A program made the position numbers and the translations under genes. Source: an uncultured Alphaproteobacteria bacterium (GTDB lineage Bacteria; Pseudomonadota; Alphaproteobacteria; HIMB59; GCA-002718135). Taken from it: a stretch of 64,000 nt of DNA. Below are positions 1-8,666 of the stretch, piece by piece. Location of the stretch: assembly GCA_902601455.1 (NCBI GenBank), contig CACKNC010000001.1:282240-346239 (forward strand), given 5' to 3'. The notes beneath the pieces were generated by a model. It ran no database searches. It saw only the letters and a list, made by a program, of their open reading frames with translations, and was not told the origin of the DNA. How positions within the stretch are numbered: position 1 is the stretch's first letter; every line of letters begins with the position of its first letter.

Positions 1-739
1 TAATTTTAGTAGAGATGAAGTTCATTTTAGGAGATCCAATAAATCCACCGACAAAAAGATTATTTGGATCATTATATAGATCCATCGGTGATCCTTTTTG
101 AGATACGATACCTTCATCTAGAACGACAATATCATTCGCAAGTGTCATCGCTTCTGTTTGATCATGAGTTACATAAATCATTGTTGCATTTAGTTGGTCA
201 TGAAGTTTAGCTAATTCAACACGCATTTGTACACGTAGTGCTGCATCTAGGTTCGATAGAGGCTCATCAAATAAGAATACTTTAGGTTTACGTGTAATAG
301 CTCTTCCTATAGCAACCCTTTGTCTCTGACCTCCAGATAATTGTTTTGGTTTTCTGTGAAGATAATCTTCAATTTGTAGAATTCTTGCAGCTTCTTGAAC
401 ACGGTCATTAATTTCATCTTTAGATCTTTTTTCTAATTTTAAACCAAATGCCATGTTATCAAAAACTGTCATGTGTGGATATAAAGCGTAAGATTGGAAC
501 ACCATGGCAATATTTCTTTGCTTAGGTGGCAAATCATTAACAACTTGTCCATCAATTGAGATAGTTCCCGAATGAATATCCTCTAATCCTGCAATCATTC
601 TTAACATAGTTGATTTACCACAACCTGATGGTCCAACTAAAACTGTAAACGATTGACTTTTTATATCGAGAGATACGTCCTTAATAACATGAACGTCTCC
701 GTAGTACTTGTTAACTGTATCTATTTTAATATCAGCCAC
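1..739 (-). CDS. Sugar ABC transporter ATPase (AglK/UgpC/MalK type), 3' end cut by window
   Basis: ATP-hydrolysing subunit of a CUT1 carbohydrate importer, on the inner face of the cytoplasmic membrane. The visible 246 residues carry Walker [10 protein letters not shown] (about 36-44), the signature LSGGQRQRV (about 135), Walker B with [11 protein letters not shown] and the switch His in [10 protein letters not shown] chose a GTG start (MADIKID) because AGGAGG lies five bases upstream; the overlapping ATG in another frame stops after seven codons. It is the last gene of the minus-strand sugar operon, 64 bases after the Gfo/Idh gene. The C-terminal regulatory (MalK-like OB) domain lies beyond the window edge. 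Confidence 0.93.
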   Translation of the reverse strand, partial: MADIKIDTVNKYYGDVHVIKDVSLDIKSQSFTVLVGPSGCGKSTMLRMIAGLEDIHSGTISIDGQVVNDLPPKQRNIAMVFQSYALYPHMTVFDNMAFGLKLEKRSKDEINDRVQEAARILQIEDYLHRKPKQLSGGQRQRVAIGRAITRKPKVFLFDEPLSNLDAALRVQMRVELAKLHDQLNATMIYVTHDQTEAMTLANDIVVLDEGIVSQKGSPMDLYNDPNNLFVGGFIGSPKMNFISTKI

Positions 740-803
740 TTCATCCTCCTTTGAGCGATCTTTCAAGTGTTTAAATTATCTTGTATAATTTAAAATATAT
801 TGA

Positions 804-1862
804 TTAATTTATATCAACCCACTGATTTTTGTCATTACTTTTTATGCACATATCCAGAATTTTTTGAACTTTTGCACCTTGCTGAAAGTCAGGTTGATCA
901 TTTTCGCCTGATTTAATTGATTTAATAAATCTCTCAAAATTAGTTGGAGTTGACTCACAAATAATTTTTTCCCATTTTGCTTCATCGATATTCTTGTTTT
1001 CACATATATGCAGTGTTGACCATTTATTATCTCTTTCAGCATCAAACTCAACTTTAACTGCGCCTTTTTCACAAAAAACTTCAAGCATAAGTGTATTTGC
1101 ATACCCTGTTGCGTATCTTGTATTTGATATGGTCCCAATTGCTCCATTTGAAAATTTAACCATAGAGGTAAAACCATCGTTTGCATCAAGTGTGTATTCA
1201 CCAATCTTATCACCTTTTTCCTGATAAGTTTTTAAGTTAGCACATATTTGTTGAATATCTCCCACTGCATTAATGGTGAAATCAAAAATATGTACCCCAG
1301 TATCACCTAAGGCACCATTACTGCCATGTGCAGTTGACAGTCTCCATAACCATGTATCTTCTTCTTTCCAATTCCCCCATAAGTTGCTTGTTAGCCATGA
1401 TTGATAATAATTAGCGTTTACATGCTTTATACTCCCTAATGTATCTGACTTAATTGTTTCTACAAGTTTTTGATATCCACTAGATTCTCTATATGTAAAA
1501 TTGACCATGTTAATTACGTTACGTTTGTGAGCCAAATCAGTTAAAATTTTAGCATCTTCATAATTTTCTGCCAATGGTTTTTCAGAAAATATATTAATTT
1601 CTTTTTCTAAAATTTTAAGAGAAACTTCTTTATGAAATCTGTCTGGAGTATTATTACAAATACCATCAAAGTTTTTTTCTTCTTTAAGCATTTCATCAAT
1701 AGACGAATATTTCCGTAAGTGATTACCAAATTTTTCTGTGAATAAATTTAAGTTTTTTAAATTAACATCACAAACTGCTTCAACTTTTACTCCATCAATC
1801 TTAGAGAATTCTTCGAAATGCCTATAAGCAACGTTACCCGTACCAACTATACCTAGTTTCAT
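804..1862 (-). CDS. Gfo/Idh/MocA family NAD(P)-dependent oxidoreductase (ThuB-like)
   Basis: A 352-residue sugar or polyol dehydrogenase. A Rossmann nucleotide-binding motif GTGNVA is at residues 7-12, the family's EKPLAEN segment (whose Lys is normally catalytic) is near residue 95, and DTGVHIFDF supplies the usual active-site His region. It follows the ThuA-like gene by four bases. In rhizobia ThuA and a Gfo/Idh protein (ThuB) act together on disaccharides imported by a neighbouring ABC transporter, forming 3-keto sugars. By context I infer a similar oxidation of an alpha-glucoside; the substrate cannot be read from the sequence. Confidence 0.9.
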   Translation of the reverse strand: MKLGIVGTGNVAYRHFEEFSKIDGVKVEAVCDVNLKNLNLFTEKFGNHLRKYSSIDEMLKEEKNFDGICNNTPDRFHKEVSLKILEKEINIFSEKPLAENYEDAKILTDLAHKRNVINMVNFTYRESSGYQKLVETIKSDTLGSIKHVNANYYQSWLTSNLWGNWKEEDTWLWRLSTAHGSNGALGDTGVHIFDFTINAVGDIQQICANLKTYQEKGDKIGEYTLDANDGFTSMVKFSNGAIGTISNTRYATGYANTLMLEVFCEKGAVKVEFDAERDNKWSTLHICENKNIDEAKWEKIICESTPTNFERFIKSIKSGENDQPDFQQGAKVQKILDMCIKSNDKNQWVDIN

Positions 1863-1866
1863 AATT

Positions 1867-2646
1867 TTATTTTTCTGTAGGATGACCTACACTAAAACCT
1901 TTTTTTGTAATATTTTCAATTGGATCAGGTCTGTTACTTTTTGGGGTAGGGGAATGTATATCCTGCCATATATTCTTTGAAGTTTCTTTAACAAAATGAA
2001 CTGCATTTAATATTACTTTTTGAATATTTTTATCATGATAAGTTGGGTGCACTTCATGACCTGGGCGAAAATAAAAAATATTTCCATTACCTCTTTTATA
2101 TAGTAATCCTGATCTAAAAGTTTCCCCACCCTCAAACCAACTTGTAAATAGAGTTTCATAAGGAGAAGGAACTTGAAACGGTTCTCCATACATTTCTTCC
2201 ATCTCTAGTTCAAAATAAGGATCAAGGCCCTCACAAATTGGGTGACCTGGATTACAAATCCATATTCTTTCTTTTTCTCCATATTCTCTCCAAGTCAAAT
2301 TGCAGTTTGTTCCCATTAATCGTTTAAATATTTTTGAGTGATGACCAGAGTGTAAAACAATTAAACCCATACCTTCTAAAACTCTTCGATGAATCAGATT
2401 AACAGTACTGTCTAGTACTTCATCATGAGCTTTGTGTCCCCACCAAATCAACACCTTACAATCCTTTAGTCTCTCTTCACTTATTCCATTTTCCTTTTCT
2501 CTTAAAGTCGCAGTTTCAATTGTAAGAGATTTGTCATTAGACAAAAAATCTTTTATGCAATTATGAATTCCATCAGGATAGATTGATTTGACTTCGTTAT
2601 TTTCAACTTCGTGCACAAATTCATTCCATATAATTACTTTTATCAT
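1867..2646 (-). CDS. ThuA-like domain protein (trehalose utilisation family)
   Basis: A 259-residue ThuA family protein with a class I glutamine-amidotransferase-like fold. Typical segments are VLIWWGHKAHDEV, GLIVLHSGHHSKIFKRLMG and YFRPGHEVHPTYH. No signal peptide is seen, so it should be cytoplasmic. In Sinorhizobium thuA is co-transcribed with a trehalose/maltose/sucrose transporter and thuB and takes part in 3-keto-disaccharide metabolism. Here it sits seven bases after the second permease and four bases before the Gfo/Idh gene, which supports the same pathway. The exact reaction of this homologue is uncertain. Confidence 0.85.
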   Translation of the reverse strand: MIKVIIWNEFVHEVENNEVKSIYPDGIHNCIKDFLSNDKSLTIETATLREKENGISEERLKDCKVLIWWGHKAHDEVLDSTVNLIHRRVLEGMGLIVLHSGHHSKIFKRLMGTNCNLTWREYGEKERIWICNPGHPICEGLDPYFELEMEEMYGEPFQVPSPYETLFTSWFEGGETFRSGLLYKRGNGNIFYFRPGHEVHPTYHDKNIQKVILNAVHFVKETSKNIWQDIHSPTPKSNRPDPIENITKKGFSVGHPTEK

Positions 2647-2652
2647 TTCTAA

Positions 2653-3792
2653 TTATCCTTTCACAGATCCTGACACCAAACCTCTTATAAAGTATCTTTG
2701 TAAGGCAAAAAATATAAATAAAGGCACTGTCATTGAGACAAAAGCGCCTGTTGTTAAAATTTCCCAATTCTCTCCTCTGGAGCCTAATAGTTCTTTTAAT
2801 TTAGCAGTTAAGATTATTTCACTTGGTACTTGATCTAAAAATACCAACCCAACCAACAAATCATTCCAGCACCATAGAAATTGTAAAATAAAAATTGATG
2901 CAAAGGCAGGGATTGATAAGGGTAATATGATTTTTAAAAAAATATCATAATGCGAAGCTCCATCTACTTTTGCTGCTTCCATCATTTCATTTGGTAATGA
3001 CTTTAAGAAATTTCTTAGTAAAAAAGTTGTCGATGCTAAACCAAACCCTGTATGCGCCATCCAAACACCAGGATATGATTTTGCGGCTACACCAAACAAA
3101 GCTCCAAAATCATTATAAATTGTGAGAATTGGAATTAAAGACATTTGCAAAGGTACAACAAGTGAAGCTATTATCAAAGCAAGCAATGTATCTCTACCAA
3201 AAAATTTCATCCATGTAAGTGCGTAAGCAAAAAAAGAACAAATTATAAGAGGTATCAATGTTGAGGGAAGTGCAACAGCTAGTGTATTAATAAAAGCTCT
3301 CCCAATACCTTCTTTAAATAAAACCTCTTTGTAATTATCAAAAGTAAAACTTGGAGGACTCAAAGAAGTTGTGAAAAGTCTTTTTCCTTTCTTTTTTGTA
3401 AATTCAGTTTTCGATTTCCATACATAATTACCATTTTCATCAATGGTAACCTCACTATTATCTTTGAAGGTTGCAATTTCACCTAAGGAAAATTCATTAA
3501 TTTTTTTAGAAGTTATTCCAAAGCTTGTAATTTTCTTTCCTGTATTACCTTCAAAAATTGAACCTTTAATAATGTAATAATTATTTTCTTGAATTTGATA
3601 TTCCATTCCTAACATTCTGTGGATTTCATTAATCTCAGTAGTAGTTAATGAAGTCCACCATCCACTTATTGATAAAAGATCTTTATCTCGCAATGAACTT
3701 ATGAAGAGGCCAAATGTTGGAATAATCCAAATTATAACAAAAATTAGCAGAAGTAGCTGCGATAAAATTGATGTTAAAGAAAGTTTTCGCAT
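2653..3792 (-). CDS. aglG: Alpha-glucoside-type ABC transporter permease (AglG-like)
   Basis: Second membrane subunit of the CUT1 importer, 379 residues. The first transmembrane helix (about 10-32) is followed by a long extracytoplasmic insertion (about 35-150) before the core permease helices, a layout known from AglG of alpha-glucoside systems and unusual in other CUT1 permeases of about 280 residues. The EAA loop, which docks on the ATPase, reads EMMEAAKVDGASHYDIF near residue 270. Its ATG shares its first base with the last base of the upstream permease stop, so translation is probably coupled. Confidence 0.88.
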   Translation of the reverse strand: MRKLSLTSILSQLLLLIFVIIWIIPTFGLFISSLRDKDLLSISGWWTSLTTTEINEIHRMLGMEYQIQENNYYIIKGSIFEGNTGKKITSFGITSKKINEFSLGEIATFKDNSEVTIDENGNYVWKSKTEFTKKKGKRLFTTSLSPPSFTFDNYKEVLFKEGIGRAFINTLAVALPSTLIPLIICSFFAYALTWMKFFGRDTLLALIIASLVVPLQMSLIPILTIYNDFGALFGVAAKSYPGVWMAHTGFGLASTTFLLRNFLKSLPNEMMEAAKVDGASHYDIFLKIILPLSIPAFASIFILQFLWCWNDLLVGLVFLDQVPSEIILTAKLKELLGSRGENWEILTTGAFVSMTVPLFIFFALQRYFIRGLVSGSVKG

Positions 3793-4775
3793 CAGATATT
3801 TTGTTCCTGTTTATGTTTATACAAGTTCCATAAAAGAATTGGGATTACTCCAAGCATAATAACTATTGCTAAAACACTACCTCTTCCTGAGTCACCACCA
3901 CCTCTAAACATCCAATCGTACATTAAATTTGCTAAAACTCCCGTTTGCCATTCTCCATTTGTCATTGCAAAAATAATATCAAAAATTCTTAGAACAATTA
4001 TTGTGATTAACGTCCAGATTACCAAAATTGTTTGCTCAAGGTATGGAATAATTATTGAAAAAAATATTTTTAATTCACTAGCCCCATCTATTCTTGATGC
4101 TTCTATCATTTCTTTTGGTATACTTCTTAATGCTGCACTAAAGATTACCAATGCCAAACCTGTTTGAATCCAAATCATAATTGCCATCAAGAAAACATTG
4201 TTCCATATTGGAATAGTTAACCAAGCTTGTGGTTCATATCCAAAAGATACTATTATAGCGTTTAGTAATCCAATTTGCGTATCACCAGGTCCTCTATATT
4301 CATATACAAATTTCCAAATTACTCCAGCTCCTACAAAGGAGATTGCCATAGGCATAAAAATTATAGACTTTGCAATTGAACCCCACCATATTCTATCTGC
4401 TAAATTTGCGATTACTAATCCAAAAAATGTACTAAAAGTTGGGACAATAAGTAACCATCCTAAATTATTTAAAATACTTCTTCTAAATTCAGGATCATCA
4501 ATAGCCCATTTATAATTATATAAGCCTACAAACTCTCTTCCGAACTTGTCATAAAAACTCAGTCTTACAGTTTCAAAAACTGGATATAAAATAAAAACAA
4601 ATAAAATAATGAAAGCAGGTAAAATAAAAATAATTACTCTTATAGAATTTTCAAATTTTAATCTTCCATTAGATTTTCGGTTATAATTATCTAAAAAAGA
4701 ATTAGAGAAATGAAAATATGAAACAAAAATTAAAATACCTAATAGAACAATAAAAGATAAGTTTAATAAGCTCAT
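3792..4775 (-). CDS. aglF: Alpha-glucoside-type ABC transporter permease (AglF-like)
   Basis: First membrane subunit of the importer, 327 residues with several hydrophobic helices and the EAA loop EMIEASRIDGASELKIF near residue 222. An extra hydrophobic N-terminal helix (about 5-25) precedes the canonical first helix, as in AglF homologues. It begins 65 bases after the binding-protein gene, and a strong hairpin with a U-run lies in that gap, so it is probably expressed at a lower level than the binding protein. Family assignment is secure; the sugar is inferred. Confidence 0.88.
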   Translation of the reverse strand: MSLLNLSFIVLLGILIFVSYFHFSNSFLDNYNRKSNGRLKFENSIRVIIFILPAFIILFVFILYPVFETVRLSFYDKFGREFVGLYNYKWAIDDPEFRRSILNNLGWLLIVPTFSTFFGLVIANLADRIWWGSIAKSIIFMPMAISFVGAGVIWKFVYEYRGPGDTQIGLLNAIIVSFGYEPQAWLTIPIWNNVFLMAIMIWIQTGLALVIFSAALRSIPKEMIEASRIDGASELKIFFSIIIPYLEQTILVIWTLITIIVLRIFDIIFAMTNGEWQTGVLANLMYDWMFRGGGDSGRGSVLAIVIMLGVIPILLWNLYKHKQEQNI

Positions 4776-4790
4776 GTGAATTTAGATATA

Positions 4791-4828
4791 TAAAAAAAAC
4801 AGGCGAACAAGTAAATTGTTCGCCTGTT
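4791..4828 (-). terminator. Intra-operon terminator or mRNA-protecting hairpin
   Basis: A perfect 13-base-pair stem (4798-4810 with 4816-4828) and a five-base loop are followed on the minus strand by an eight-base U-run. It lies between the binding-protein gene and the first permease gene. Such hairpins commonly end most transcripts after the abundant binding protein, or stabilise its mRNA, while some read-through feeds the permeases. Confidence 0.85.
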
Positions 4829-4840
4829 TGTGGAGGTAAT

Positions 4841-6148
4841 TTATTTAATAGCGTCCCAACTTGCTTGAATACCATCTGCAACTTCTTTAGCAGATTTTCC
4901 ATTGGTATAATCAACCATGCCAGTCCAGAAGCTACCTGCGCCGATTGCTCCTGGCATTAAGTCTGATGCATCAAATCTAAATGTTGTTGCACCAGTTAAT
5001 ATTTCGCCAAGTTTTCTGAAAGTATCACTTGCGTATTTACTTCCATCAACACCTTTATGTGGAGTTAAAAATCCTCCTTTTGCCATCCAATACTCATGCG
5101 GTTCCGGATGCATTAAGAATCTAATAAACTCTAATGTTGCCGGATTGTCATTAGTTGCCCCAACTAGTGTACCAGCTCCAAGAACTGGAGTACCTAAATC
5201 CTTAGTTGAAAAAGCAGGAAAGTAAAAGAAATCGTAATCTACACCCGCTTCAACACCTTCTGGGAAGAAAGCAGGAATAAAACTAGCTTGACGATGCATC
5301 ATGCATTCTGCAGGTGAAGTAAATAATCCATTAGGAGCATCTCTAAAATCAGTTGTTGCAACTGCTTTTGATCCACCATTTACGTAATCATCATTTAAAG
5401 CAAAAGATCCAAAAACATCCATTGCTTCAAGGACTCTTGGGTCATTGAAAGGCATTTCATTAGATACCCACATATCATATACATCTGGAGTGTGAGTTCT
5501 TAACATAATATCTTCCATCCAGTCAGTAGCTGGCCATCCAGTAGCAGCACCAGATCCTAAACCTATACACCATGGCGTATTTCCATCCGCAACCATTTGA
5601 TCTGATAAAGCTATAAGGTCTTCCATTGTAGTCGGGACTTCATAACCATTATCTTCAAAGTTATCTGGCGAATACCATACTAAGCTTTTAACATTAGTTC
5701 TGAAGAAAATTGCGTTAAATTGATCTTTACCATTTTCATCTGCGTATGTTGATAGATCAATCCAAGATTGACCAGCAGCATAATTATCTAAAACCATTTG
5801 CTTAATATCATCACCAAGAGGAACTAGACCACCCATTGCAGCAGCATTTGCAGCAAGTCCAGGTTGAGGGAATACAACTAAATCAGCAGCACTTCCAGCT
5901 TTAAGATCAATCATTACCTGTTGTTCAAAACTATCTGAACCACCATATTCAAATGTAGCTCCAGTAGCTTTTTCAAATATTGCACCAACCTCTCTCATAA
6001 TTTCTTGCTCGGGTGATAACCAAGGACCAAACATAACAACTTTTTGACCACTTAAATCTGGTCCTGTATAATGCCCACCTGCGAAAGCTGAAAAACTTAA
6101 GAAAGAAGATGTAATAGTAGCTAATAAAATTTTTATTAATTTATTCAT
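4841..6148 (-). CDS. aglE: Extracellular sugar-binding protein (AglE-like)
   Basis: Periplasmic solute-binding protein, 435 residues, with a signal peptide of about 23 residues ending in FSAFA. The mature N-terminus, from GPDLSGQKVVMFGPWLS to the stretch on distributing ligand (GSAADLVVFPQPGL), is typical of AglE proteins that bind alpha-glucosides such as sucrose, trehalose and maltose. It is the first gene of the operon and the best ribosome-site candidate, GGAGG, lies just before its ATG. The ligand is inferred from family and context only. Confidence 0.9.
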   Translation of the reverse strand: MNKLIKILLATITSSFLSFSAFAGGHYTGPDLSGQKVVMFGPWLSPEQEIMREVGAIFEKATGATFEYGGSDSFEQQVMIDLKAGSAADLVVFPQPGLAANAAAMGGLVPLGDDIKQMVLDNYAAGQSWIDLSTYADENGKDQFNAIFFRTNVKSLVWYSPDNFEDNGYEVPTTMEDLIALSDQMVADGNTPWCIGLGSGAATGWPATDWMEDIMLRTHTPDVYDMWVSNEMPFNDPRVLEAMDVFGSFALNDDYVNGGSKAVATTDFRDAPNGLFTSPAECMMHRQASFIPAFFPEGVEAGVDYDFFYFPAFSTKDLGTPVLGAGTLVGATNDNPATLEFIRFLMHPEPHEYWMAKGGFLTPHKGVDGSKYASDTFRKLGEILTGATTFRFDASDLMPGAIGAGSFWTGMVDYTNGKSAKEVADGIQASWDAIK

Positions 6149-6194
6149 TAATCCTCCAAATTAAAATTATATTTATTAATGTTTATATATTTCC

Positions 6195-6208
6195 CCAAAA
6201 CGTTTTGG
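6195..6208. promoter_or_regulatory. LacI-family operator
   Basis: CCAAAACGTTTTGG is a perfect 14-base palindrome with the central CG typical of LacI/PurR-family operators. It lies between the divergent binding-protein gene and the LacI-type regulator, 47 bases upstream of one start codon and 65 upstream of the other. It probably lets the regulator control the sugar operon and possibly itself. Confidence 0.75.
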
Positions 6209-6272
6209 TTGTCAATCGATAAATTATAAATCCATAGTTGAAAATATTATTTTCTAAGTTAATGGTGCATAA

Positions 6273-7292
6273 ATGAATATAAAAGAGCTTGCCAAAAAAC
6301 TTAACTTATCAATCACTACTGTTTCAAGAGCTCTTGGCGGATATTCAGATGTAAGTGAAAAAACTAGAGAAAAAGTAAAGAAATTTGCAATAAAATATAA
6401 ATATAGTCCTAATTTATATGCCAGTGCTCTTGCATCGGGTAGGTCAAAGACAGTGGGATATGTTTTGCCAATTTATGGAACTCACTCCAGCACTTTAAAT
6501 CAAGGCAATATATTTCAATTTGTTTCGGGGATGTCCGAAGCTTTGTTATCAGAAAGCATACAGTTTCAGGTTTTATTTGCCAAAAGTGAAGCTGAAGAAC
6601 TAGAAGCTTATAAAAAACTAATCTTTGAGCAAAAAATTGAAAATATTGTTTTACAGAATATTAAAACGAAAGATAAACGTATTGAACTATTAAATAAATA
6701 TAAAATAAATTATGTTGCGTGGGGAAAAAATAAATTTTGCAAAAATTTTTCATGGGTTGACCTTGATAATAAAAATGCAATTGAAAAAATTACAAATTAC
6801 TTAATTAAAAAAGGTCATAAAGATATATCTTATATTAATATTTCAGAAAAATATAACTTTGCTAGTGAGAGAAAAGCTTCATTTTTAAAAACATTAAAAA
6901 AAAATAAAATAAAATTTAATAAAAATTATTACGCCTCAGTTAAACTAGAAGAGCCAGAAAAAAGTTTTGAAATAATAAGAAAGATGCTGTCTAAAAATAA
7001 AAAAATTACTTCAATTATATGTTCAACAGAGTTTTCGGCATTAAGTGCAATTAAAGCATGTAATTATTTAAATTTAGAAATCGGTAAAGATATTTCTATA
7101 ATTACTTTTGATGGCCCACTAGTAAAAGATTTAAGCACACCTCCCATAACCGCTATATCATTTCCAGTTCAAGAACTTGGTAAAAGGGCTATAAAGATTT
7201 TATTAAAAGGTCATTCAAATAAAAAAAATTATAGCAATTTTGAAGCAAAGTCAGATATAATTGAAAGAGGGTCAGTCCATTTTGTATCCTAA
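6273..7292 (+). CDS. LacI-family transcriptional regulator (AglR-like)
   Basis: A 339-residue DNA-binding repressor. The N-terminal helix-turn-helix (MNIKELAKKLNLSITTVSRAL) and hinge (YSPNLYASALASGRSKTVGYV) are classic LacI features, followed by a periplasmic-binding-protein-like effector domain. It is divergent from the sugar ABC operon with a palindromic operator in between, so its likely role is sugar-responsive repression of that operon. The effector is unknown; an imported alpha-glucoside or derivative is the obvious guess. Confidence 0.92.
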   Translation: MNIKELAKKLNLSITTVSRALGGYSDVSEKTREKVKKFAIKYKYSPNLYASALASGRSKTVGYVLPIYGTHSSTLNQGNIFQFVSGMSEALLSESIQFQVLFAKSEAEELEAYKKLIFEQKIENIVLQNIKTKDKRIELLNKYKINYVAWGKNKFCKNFSWVDLDNKNAIEKITNYLIKKGHKDISYINISEKYNFASERKASFLKTLKKNKIKFNKNYYASVKLEEPEKSFEIIRKMLSKNKKITSIICSTEFSALSAIKACNYLNLEIGKDISIITFDGPLVKDLSTPPITAISFPVQELGKRAIKILLKGHSNKKNYSNFEAKSDIIERGSVHFVS

Positions 7293-7364
7293 AAAAACTT
7301 AAGTAAATAAATTAATTAATAGATTTTCATTTAACAGAAACTCAATCAAGTTTATAGAGCACTA

Positions 7365-8666
7365 ATGAAACTAGTAATTATCGGTACTGGATATGTGGGC
7401 CTTATAACAGGTGCTTGCTTTGCTGAGTTTGGATATCAAACTGTTTGTATAGATAAAGATGAAAATCGCGTAAAAGATTTGAATAATTCTAAATGTCCAT
7501 TTTTTGAGCCAGGTGTAGACGCTCTATTAGATAAACATTTGAAAAAAACGAAACTGTTAAGTTTTTCGAATTCTTTATCAAAATCTATAAAAGATGCAGA
7601 TATTATTTTCATTACTGTTGGAACGCCTTCAAAAAGAATTGAAGGGGAAGCTGATTTGTCATTTGTTTGGGATGTTGCTGAAGAAATTAGTAACAGTATA
7701 AGTAAATACTGTATTGTTGTAACTAAATCTACTGTTCCCGTAGGCACTACCAAGGAAGTAAAAAATATCATTTTAAAAAAAATAGATGAAAAAGATTTTG
7801 ACGTTGTTTCTAATCCAGAATTTTTACGTGAAGGTTCAGCAATAAATGATTTTATGCGTCCTGACAGAGTGGTTATAGGTTGTGAGAATAAAAAATCAGA
7901 GGATATAATGAAAGAATTATACAGACCTTTATATCTTCTTGAAACACCAATAATCTCAACAACTGTAGAGTCTGCAGAAATTATTAAGTATGCTTCTAAT
8001 AGTTTTTTAGCTACAAAAATTAGCTTTATTAACCAGGTTGCTGATTTGTGTGAAAAGGTTGGTGCAGATGTTCAGGATGTTGCAAAAGGAATGGGTATTG
8101 ATAAGCGCATAGGTAGTAAATTTTTACACGCTGGTCCAGGTTATGGTGGGTCTTGTTTTCCAAAGGATGTAAAAGCATTTATTAAAACTGCTCAAAAACA
8201 TGATGTTGATATGTCTATTCTATCTTCAGTTGATGCATTTAATGAAGAACGAGTTAATCAAATTACGAAAAATTTTATTTCAAAAGCTAATCTTAAAAAG
8301 GGAGATCAGATAAGTTTACTTGGATTAAGTTTTAAACCAAATACAGACGATGTACGTGACTCAACCTCATTAAAAATTGCAAAATTACTTCAGGACAAGG
8401 GTATAGTTATTAAATCTTATGATCCAGAAGCAATGGGTAACGCAAAAAAAGAAAATACAAAAATACAATTATGCAACAGCGCATATGAAGCATGTATAGA
8501 TACTAAGGCAATAATAATAGGTACTGAATGGAATGAATTTAGAGCTCTGGATTTTCTAAAAATTCAAGAAAGTTCAAAAAATTTAGTTATCTTTGATTTA
8601 AGAAATATATATAACGCTAAAGAAATAACAAATTTAGGGTTTCAGTATTTTGGTACAGGTAAATAA
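7365..8666 (+). CDS. ugd: UDP-glucose 6-dehydrogenase
   Basis: Oxidises UDP-glucose to UDP-glucuronate with two NAD+, supplying precursors for surface polysaccharide or glycolipid. The 433 residues show the Rossmann motif GTGYVG (7-12), the NTVPVGTT-like segment TKSTVPVGTTKEV, and the catalytic Cys (about 264) in GPGYGGSCFPKD. Length is normal. It overlaps the next gene (phosphomannomutase/phosphoglucomutase) by 17 bases, suggesting a small sugar-nucleotide operon. Confidence 0.95.
   Translation: MKLVIIGTGYVGLITGACFAEFGYQTVCIDKDENRVKDLNNSKCPFFEPGVDALLDKHLKKTKLLSFSNSLSKSIKDADIIFITVGTPSKRIEGEADLSFVWDVAEEISNSISKYCIVVTKSTVPVGTTKEVKNIILKKIDEKDFDVVSNPEFLREGSAINDFMRPDRVVIGCENKKSEDIMKELYRPLYLLETPIISTTVESAEIIKYASNSFLATKISFINQVADLCEKVGADVQDVAKGMGIDKRIGSKFLHAGPGYGGSCFPKDVKAFIKTAQKHDVDMSILSSVDAFNEERVNQITKNFISKANLKKGDQISLLGLSFKPNTDDVRDSTSLKIAKLLQDKGIVIKSYDPEAMGNAKKENTKIQLCNSAYEACIDTKAIIIGTEWNEFRALDFLKIQESSKNLVIFDLRNIYNAKEITNLGFQYFGTGK

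Noticed and set aside
994-1224. Plus-strand frame inside the Gfo/Idh gene
   Set aside because: Shadow of a well-supported gene on the other strand; no own features.
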